Positions 57,085 to 64,000 of a DNA stretch of 64,000 nucleotides are shown here, piece by piece. Every line of letters starts with the position of its first letter. Position 1 is the stretch's first letter. The translations under genes and the position numbers were made by a program. The notes under the pieces were generated by a model. It had not been told where the DNA came from. It did not search any database and saw only the letters and a program-made list of their open reading frames with translations. This DNA is from Symbiodinium natans (lineage: Eukaryota; Sar; Dinophyceae; Suessiales; Symbiodiniaceae). The DNA is taken from the NCBI GenBank assembly GCA_905221605.1, contig CAJNDS010002726.1, positions 1 through 64,000 of the forward strand. The letters are read 5' to 3'.

Positions 57085-60000
57085 GCCCTGCTGGTACTGC
57101 TGGCCGATGCCGAGCCTTGGCCAAACCACGCCTTGCGCCTGGGGGCCTTCTGGGGCTCTTGGGCTTATAGCAACGTATGCGCATGGGTATGGAGGTATAT
57201 GTACCTACAACATGATACGCGCATGTCTTGTCTTGTTCACATGTATATTGGTCATCCCCTCCATTGACCTACTTCTTCGCTGCCTCCTTGTCATGGAAAA
57301 GTTGGCCCGACTAACTTGTTGCAACATGTCCATGTGCTTCTGGGATTCAGATGAGAAGTCGATGGACAAATGCAAAGCGTTCGCCAAACCAACGCAAGTC
57401 TTGTTGTCACTCCTAAGGAAAGGTCAGTATTGTCAAGACGAACTTATGGAGTTTCTTGTTGCTGATGGCTCATTTCTGGTAGCTGGCCCCCTCCCTCATC
57501 TCTTATGAAGAGCAGAAGGGGCGCTCTCCTTTGCTAAGAAAATGGAAGACGAAACAAGGGGTGTCTTCATTCTGATATATTCTGATCATGCATGCTTAAC
57601 AGTCCGTTTCGAATGTCGCATTAAGATTATATACCTCATCGCGTATTGAGAACCAGCGGAACCTCTTTCCCAGAAGAGGCAGACTTTCTTATTTCCTCTT
57701 ATACGAAGTACTTGCCATTTCTATTGCGAACAGAGTCTTCTTCTGGTCAAACTTTCATCCTTTTGCGGCGATTAACGGCTCTCTGAAGCGAGAGCAACTG
57801 TTGCATGTTTCAAGATCGTAACGCCGTCGTAAAGCCCTTTTAGTGTCAGGGGAAAGAGAATTGCGTGATTGGGCAATTTAATTTGCAACACGTGTTTCTT
57901 TGGATTAAAGGGTCTTGCATCCCGAAAACCATTCCCTCGTGGCAGAAACTCAGAAAACTATGCCTGATTGTCGTCCGCTGTCTTCTTTCAGGATTTAGGC
58001 TAGGGTTGAAGGTTGCTTGCGCTAAATATGGCTTGTATCTGAGGGCTTGAGAGTTTTTTGGGATGTGGGGCTTTTGGGGTTGCTGAGAAGAGTATAGCTA
58101 GAAAATGCCAGCGAATCTCTCTGCGTGCTGTGCGAGCGATGCCCGACCCCCTTTTGCAATGTCCCAGCCTTGATCCCATGCAGTCTCCATGTCATGTGCG
58201 TTACACGCTTGAGGTGGAAGCTGTGGGCAGTAGTCATAGGGATACTTAGTAGCGCTTAGTAGTGACACTTAAGTTAGCCCACCTTTGCTGTCAAGAAGGT
58301 TCTCACGGCCGCTGTCGTCGCGAAGGTGCCGTTCACAGACATTGACTGGGAGTCATACATGGCCGAGGCGACGAGGGGTTGAGAGTTGCGGAATGTTTTC
58401 GACATCGGCTCTTAAGGGCCGAGATGTCTTTTGCAGTGCGACCCGCCGGACCCCACGTCTTAATCCTTTAACGCCCAAAATGAGTCTGCACGGTGAGGCC
58501 CTTATCTTCCAACCCAACTGACCCCGCGCATCTGTCCATTCACGCACCCGTTCTGGGGAAGGTGGACTTTGTGCTGGCAGGGCAGAATCTCGGCCACAAA
58601 GGGTCCGTAACCTGCAGTTGCCTGAACAATTCTCCGTCCTACAGACCCAACCTAACGAGTTGATCAGAATTCAAGGTCGCCAAACTTTGGAGTTCGCAGA
58701 ACTTCGGCTGTGGAACTCTAAAGGAGTCTCCCTCAAGACTGCCGACCTGGGTCTTCATGGGATTCCCAAGTGTGTAATTTCAGGCATGGTCTTCGTAAGG
58801 ATGGAGCATCCTGTGTTTTGCAATCTCGTTTTCCAAATCGGACAGTTCTTGGTAAGACGATCAGCTGATCAGCGTAGGGTTTAGGCTTGGGGCTTTGAGT
58901 GTAAGCTTAGGGGTTGTCAAGCTGCATAAGAGGGTTGGAGGGATGGTTGAAGGCTGCCCGGGTTCATAGACGTCTTAGGTTCGCAGTGCGCTTTTCAGCG
59001 CTTTCCAGGAGTAAGGGTTCCCGACTGTTGCCCGCTTGCGGAGAGCTCGGACCAGCTGAATTGTTCTCCCTGATTCTCACCTGGGCGCATATTGTCTGCC
59101 TGCACGGTGCCCTTGTCTGCCTCCGATTGATTGCAACCCACTGAAGCTGGGGCGTCCCTTTTGTTTGGGGGGGAGGGGAGGCGGGTGATTGCTGGGGAAT
59201 TGCGTTTACCATTGATCCAATACCAAACCCGACCACACCATGTGAACCTTCCAACACGACCCAAAGGCACCAGAACATACCAGAACCATGTGAGAACCTG
59301 TCATGTCGGCCCCCAAGTTCATTTAAGCCATAGCTTAAAGCCTTGATGCCTTCCACCTGCCAAGGTATGACTATCAGGAAATCACGAGCCCCAATGGGCC
59401 CATCGCCTATCCTGCGGGCTTTGTCTGGAGCTTTGGCCGCCTTGAAGTGTGGTAGTGCTAGTGACTGCTCGTGACATGAGTGATAGTCTATATGAAAGAC
59501 GGTATGAACGTCATGAGCGGCTCAGCCCTCAGGCGTAAATGACGAAGGCGAAGCATTTCGGTACAGGGAACCAGGCGCCAGAGACACCGAATCCGAGTGC
59601 TTCCAATCTTTGCCCACCCATGAGGTTCTACGGGGCGCTCCGGTGGGCTCGCCTGGAGGTTCGCCAAGTGCAGGCGCAGATGGTTTGCTGCTGTTTGGTC
59701 TTGTGTTTTGTGTGTGTTGGTGGACATGTGTAGGCTTTTGGTTGCTTACTTTGGCTTCTTCCAAAGCCTTTGTGTTTATTGCAGTGTAGTGCGCCTTGGA
59801 GGATAACCCTCAACTGGAGCTCGCGGTCACATCCTTCTCTCGTTTTTTCTATTGAGTCTCCGGGAGTTGTTGTCTAGCAGTCTAGCACTTGGCTTAGTTG
59901 GGGCGAGTCCGCGAGAAATGGAAGCTAAGCATTGGAGTCTTCTTCGATCACAAATTCAGCACAAGTTTTGGGCACAACAAAACATGTAAGTGGGCCCTGG

Positions 60001-63000
60001 GAATGTGAGTATCCCTGGAGTGCACCACCCAAGAGAATCCCTTCTTCCAGCATTTGAACTTCACAGACCGATCTTCTGCTTTCGCTGCTATACCGAGGGA
60101 GTGCCAAGAGCCCGACGGCTTCTGCGATCCGATGGCAACTGCACAACACTAAAGCCCCACGCGACATGTGATCAGCCTAGATTGACAACAGCTTGCCAGG
60201 CACTCTTTGCCGTGATTTATCTCGGCATGATGGTAGTGCTTCACCAGAGTCGCGGCTTCATCAACAGAGGGCTCAACACGAACGCAAGGATGTTCTTCAA
60301 TGTGGTTTGGGGTCAACTATTCTGGTACCTCACACTCGTGAAAGCGATTGAAATCTCTCGAGCCCTGCGGTCTGTTGGTCATGAATAACCAGGACAGGCA
60401 GGCCGTTCTCGAGCCCCACGCCTACAGCAGGAAAGCTCTTGGGTTGTGCCCAAAAGCTCTATGCTCCCCAACCGCTTAGGCTCTTCGTGTCGGAATGTTC
60501 CTTGAAAGCCCCGATGCCAGCATCCACATACATCAAGAAACAAGAAGGCACAAACCTGGGTTCGGATTGGGGGTCTTGCTAAACGCTTGAGCCCCTCCTG
60601 GCTTCAAGGATTTATCACCACGCGGGCGCGCCGCTGTGGGTCTTTGCGCTTTGCGTCTTGAGCAAGCGAGTTCATTCCGCGCCATCGCTGAGTTAGCACA
60701 CATCTACAGGGCTGCCTCTGTCATGGCTACACCTCCCAAGGCCCTGGACCCTCATCCCACAAAGCCCACTCTTGAATCTCCAGCCTAGAAAGCAACAACC
60801 CGACCTTGAATCCCAAGTGTTGCCAGAAATCTTGAACATTTTTGCATTCCATACAGTAGGGCTTTGAGGCCCTCAACCCGTACATCGCTTCAAGGTTTTC
60901 GTGCTGCGGCTCTTCAACGACGCGGTGGCCCAGTTCTTCTGCTATGCCGCGCTGCTCCTCTTCCTCCAAAGTTCCTTGGATTCCTTGGTAGATCTTTGAA
61001 GTCGCTTGGAGATCTGGGCTAGCCTCAATGGCAAGTCTGGTGTATGGCAGTACACAGCTCTGGGCCTTCTGTGAATTTTCAGACTGAAAAGCGACGCACC
61101 AAAGCCCTGCAGACTTCTAGACCCTGAGCCCTGCAAACTGTTGTAGTGTTGGGCGTCGCTGGCCTCGTTGGATGCGCGCCTCACGTGTTGCCAAGGTTTG
61201 GGTTACGGGTTCTAGAGCACCACAGCTCCTACTCGATAGGTCCTAAGACCCCCCAAAGCGCATCTGGAACCTACCAGGGCTCAATCACAGAGGGATGCAT
61301 GGGCTGCATGGGCTGCATGGGCTGCATCGGGGGGGGGGGGCTCCCTTTCAAGGAAGGCACCTGATGTGCTCACTGAGCTACTCGCTGGCAGCCCCTCGGC
61401 AGAGGCACAGATGCTGAGATTAGCAACGTTGGGCCCCTCACCTCCTTCGAATCTTTTGAGCACGTTGATCAGGACCTTCCTTGAACTGCTATACAGCACC
61501 TGGGTCGCTTCTGTTTCCAACTCCCCAATCAGAAGGCAAATTCTGAAAGTTGACTGGGCAGGGGCCAAGGTTTTTGCCTTCCAGCGTTTCTTATTTCTAC
61601 TACATGTAAGAGAGTCCCGGGAGAGTCCCGTTGGGGTTTGGTGTGGAGCGAGGTCAGCATCAAGATGCAGCCGTTGCTAATCTGCCCAGTGGATTCTGGG
61701 CTGCTAATGTCCATGGGTCGGATAGAGGTTCTGAGCCTTACAGTGGTAATGGGATTCAGATGGTCCTTGTTGGGCAGGGGCTGGTGTGCGAGGGCCGGGC
61801 TTGCTGCTTTGCACATTAGCCACAAGATCCTACCGCTGATGTTTTGCCAGCACAGCAACAGTCAAGTCTGGCACTTTTGCAGGCCTTCGGAAATGACCAC
61901 AGATTTGTTTAAGGGTCTTGGAACAGGCTAATGGCCAACTCTTGTAGGAGAACCCAACTTTGAGCAACCCAGTGCACCCAGTTATACCTCTTCATCAAAG
62001 AATATAGTAGCTTAAACTATAACAAGAGCCCCAAGTAAGGTGCTAAGCAGTTGTGAACCCTAAACCCTAAACCCTAAACCCTAAACCCTAAACCCTAAAC
62101 CCTAAACCCTAAACCCTAAACCCTAAACCCTAAACCCTAAACCCTAAACCCTAAACCCTAAACCCTGTACTTACCTCTTCCTACCACCCAGATGCAAGTT
62201 CCGAGCACTAGGGCAAGTTAAGACTGTAGCACAGGTGGGCCTGTGCTTGGTGGCCAGTGGCGGATGGTCTCATGCTTTGCTGTGTGGCTCAGCTGTATTT
62301 CCTGGTTGAGGCCTAATCCCCCGAACTGGCTCTACCTGAGATTGTTAAAGGCTTGGGATTTGCAAGCTGAGTGTTTGCGGCTTTTGGGGTGCCAGTGGAG
62401 ATGGAAGTTCAGGGGTTCGCAATGCAGATTGTAGCATTCCATAAGGGCCTGCAGATCTCTTCGGAGTCGCTCGTCATTTGTTGCTTCGGTTTTGTTGCTG
62501 CGGTTAGGTTTTCGGCGGCACATGGCTTCCACTCCAGGAAAGTTCGAGAAACCCTGAAATTTCCGACGCCACAGACCACTGCAACTAATCAAAGCCTTAG
62601 GCATCGCCTGCATGCTCGCTCTTCAGCTGGTTTTGGCAGTGCCCTTCCTCCATGCTCCCTGGACTACTTCTTGACGGGCTCTGTGAGCTTAGGCCTGAGG
62701 GTGTCAAAGGCTTAAGAGAGATGGCAAAAGGAACTGGGGCTTATGGGTTTCACAGTTTCACATTTCACAAACAGGGTTTTTCGCACCACCGCCAGACTTG
62801 CCCGAAGTTCGCAGGGGGCGGGTGGGGGGGGGGAAACATTCCTCGACCTTCAGGGCATGTTTGCGCCAGTATTGTCTTCGAACCCCCCCTGCAAAGCCGC
62901 CGCCGGACTCCGGAGCGACGAGGCCAACGCGCCGGCGTACCTTGGCCGCGCGTTTGGAGGCCAGCGTCCTACCAGTGCGCTTCTGGGGATGCCACCAAGT

Positions 63001-63598
63001 CTGATTGGAAGGCTCTCAGACTCAGACCCCACCACAGAAGCCCACCAAGCCGTTTGGAAGCCAGTATGACAGACAAAAACCGTTTAAACGACCGCGGAAA
63101 TCCCACCAAGCTCCCTTCCCGGCACCATACGGGGAAGCAAGCTGACAGGGCCTGGAGATCTGCAGCCGCTCTGGCAGCAGACAGAATATGGTGCGTGGTA
63201 TAGAAGCTCGGAGCTTGAAGATGCACGGAGTCTGGGCATCGGATTGGGGCATGTTGCTTTGTCAAACATCCGAAAAAAGGGAAGGTGAACCTCAGCCCCT
63301 GGAGCCCTGGCTTCTCGAAGCGCTGGATGTGCCCAGGCCTGCCTGGTCGGTCAATTGGCGCTTCCTCCCGGAGGCCTTTTCCAAGAACACAGGCAATTAC
63401 TTCGGAGGGGGCTATTCGAAGTTCTGTAGACCTAAATCTCGTAAGATTACATCCGCTACTCCGATCAAATGCTATGACTTTGGTTTGGGGGGCGTTGCGT
63501 CCACAAGATTCTCAAGGCGGCTTGTCTTCATGGGTGTTCGTTTGGGTTTGCAGGCGCTCTTCTCGAGGAAGGAGCTCTCGATCCTGCTGCTCCTGGCC
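57085..63598 (+). CDS. ALG3: ALG3, dolichol-P-Man:Man5GlcNAc2-PP-dolichol alpha-1,3-mannosyltransferase (3' end outside window)
   Basis: ER membrane enzyme adding the sixth mannose to the N-glycan precursor from dolichol-P-mannose. Exons by homology: about 57,085-57,113 (KWALLVLLADA, tentative); 58,299-58,367 (VPFTDIDWESYMAE); 58,562-58,581; 59,365-59,427 (GPIAYPAGFVW); 59,625-59,673; 60,200-60,246; 60,609-60,678 (SKRVHS); 60,895-60,970 (VFVLRLFNDAVAQFF); 61,353-61,390; 61,653-61,683 (VSIKMQPLLI); 61,793-61,818; 61,883 to about 61,901; about 62,595-62,653 (LQLVLAVPFLH); 62,923-62,963 (APAYLGRAF); 63,337-63,373 (WSVNWRFLPE); 63,554 to about 63,598. The DIDW, YPAGF, VLRLFND, KM and VNWRFLPE blocks are ALG3 signatures in the right order. 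The joins near 61,901/62,595 and 62,963/63,337 are 4-5 residues shorter than in animal ALG3, so a micro-exon may be missing. The C-terminal third is beyond the window. Confidence 0.9.
62056..62166 (-). repeat. Interstitial telomeric array, (CCCTAAA)~16
   Basis: About 111 bp of perfect CCCTAAA units on the + strand (TTTAGGG on the minus strand), bounded by unique sequence on both sides. It lies within the intron between ALG3 exons at about 61,901 and 62,595. The orientation is opposite to the degenerate block at 54.2-55.8 kb. The near-perfect units imply recent insertion or homogenisation. Confidence 0.98.
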
Positions 63599-63599
63599 A

Positions 63600-64000
63600 T
63601 AGCCTCAGAGTCTGCCTCCAACCCGAAAAGATGCTGTCAGCTGCATGCTGGTGTAAGGCAGTGTAGGCATTTTTCACAGAGAGTTCATGACACCTGGAAC
63701 TAAATAAAGCATGAAGGTAGTGCTTGAGCCTTGCTTTTCTGAGCCTTGACTTGAGTGCCATCTCACGTCCTACACCCTCAGCCTAGGAGAGTCGAAGAGC
63801 ATGAACCAAAAACCCTAATGCTCAACATGCTCAACCTGAGTTCCCAATACCACCCACAAGCCTGAAGATCGTAATCATCCGGCACAAAGACCAACAAGTA
63901 ACCTCCGGTGCTTTGCACAAGTTCTCGCTGGTCTAAGACAATCCAGCTGCTATAGTGGGGTTGAAGGGTGTGTGGGGGCTTAGGCAGGTCCCTGAACCTA
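63600..64000. other. Probable ALG3 intron to the window end
   Basis: The expected next ALG3 block (NFIGxxxSRSLHYQFYxWY type) is not present here, so the gene must continue beyond 64,000. The sequence has the G/T-rich to C/A-rich mix of other introns in this window. Confidence 0.5.

Noticed and set aside
57260..57508. Protein-like frame (contains KLARLTCCNMSMCFWDSDEK) upstream of the main ALG3 exons
   Set aside because: It would sit inside an ALG3 intron, has no motif, and no splice edges agree.

Overview
The window reads as nuclear DNA of a dinoflagellate. Three things support this. First, every gene I could splice by protein homology has very short exons. Its introns start mostly with GC, sometimes GA, rarely GT, and end in AG followed by an exonic G. 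Second, telomere-type repeats of the TTTAGGG class lie inside the sequence. Third, all recognised genes are on the + strand, in one case as head-to-tail copies. I see no bacterial operons, ribosome binding sites, CRISPR array, rRNA, tRNA, reverse transcriptase or transposase. Most long uninterrupted reading frames here are repeat artefacts, and the real genes are mosaics of exons of 20-110 nt.

Layout. 1-6.9 kb: no supportable gene. 6.9-11.6 kb: scattered exon-like segments of unknown product. 11.7-12.2 kb: a compound microsatellite. 13.74-15.24 kb: an intronless gene for a secreted-then-anchored protein (signal peptide, PAN/apple-like domain, 11-residue coiled-coil repeats, one membrane span, basic/Gln-Pro tail). 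16-21 kb and 24-26.4 kb: two exon trains with helix-rich protein I do not recognise. 27-35 kb: weaker exon candidates, including what looks like the second half of a U-box. 36.7-38.0 kb: a 419-codon frame of an unnamed protist protein family. 40.5-48.0 kb: two tandem genes for a WrbA/FQR-type flavodoxin-like NAD(P)H:quinone oxidoreductase. 51.3-52.7 kb: AT and G-rich low-complexity DNA. 53.26-54.14 kb: a palindromic ACTCCAGA/TCTGGAGT array. 54.15-55.82 kb: degenerate TTTAGGG-like sequence with a nested ~310-bp repeat. 57.1 kb to beyond 63.6 kb: ALG3, the ER alpha-1,3-mannosyltransferase, running off the window. One of its introns contains a clean (CCCTAAA)n array at 62,056-62,166.

The recognised genes do not form one pathway: a cytosolic quinone reductase pair, an ER glycosylation enzyme, a probable surface protein and an unknown. 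The main novelty is genomic. Across 33 introns placed by homology I count 23 GC, 6 GA and 4 GT donors, all ending AG|G. The two tandem WrbA copies share only two intron positions (one at YQ|A, one inside A|S). All other introns sit at different codons, which points to extensive independent intron gain. These counts come from manual splicing and need transcript data.
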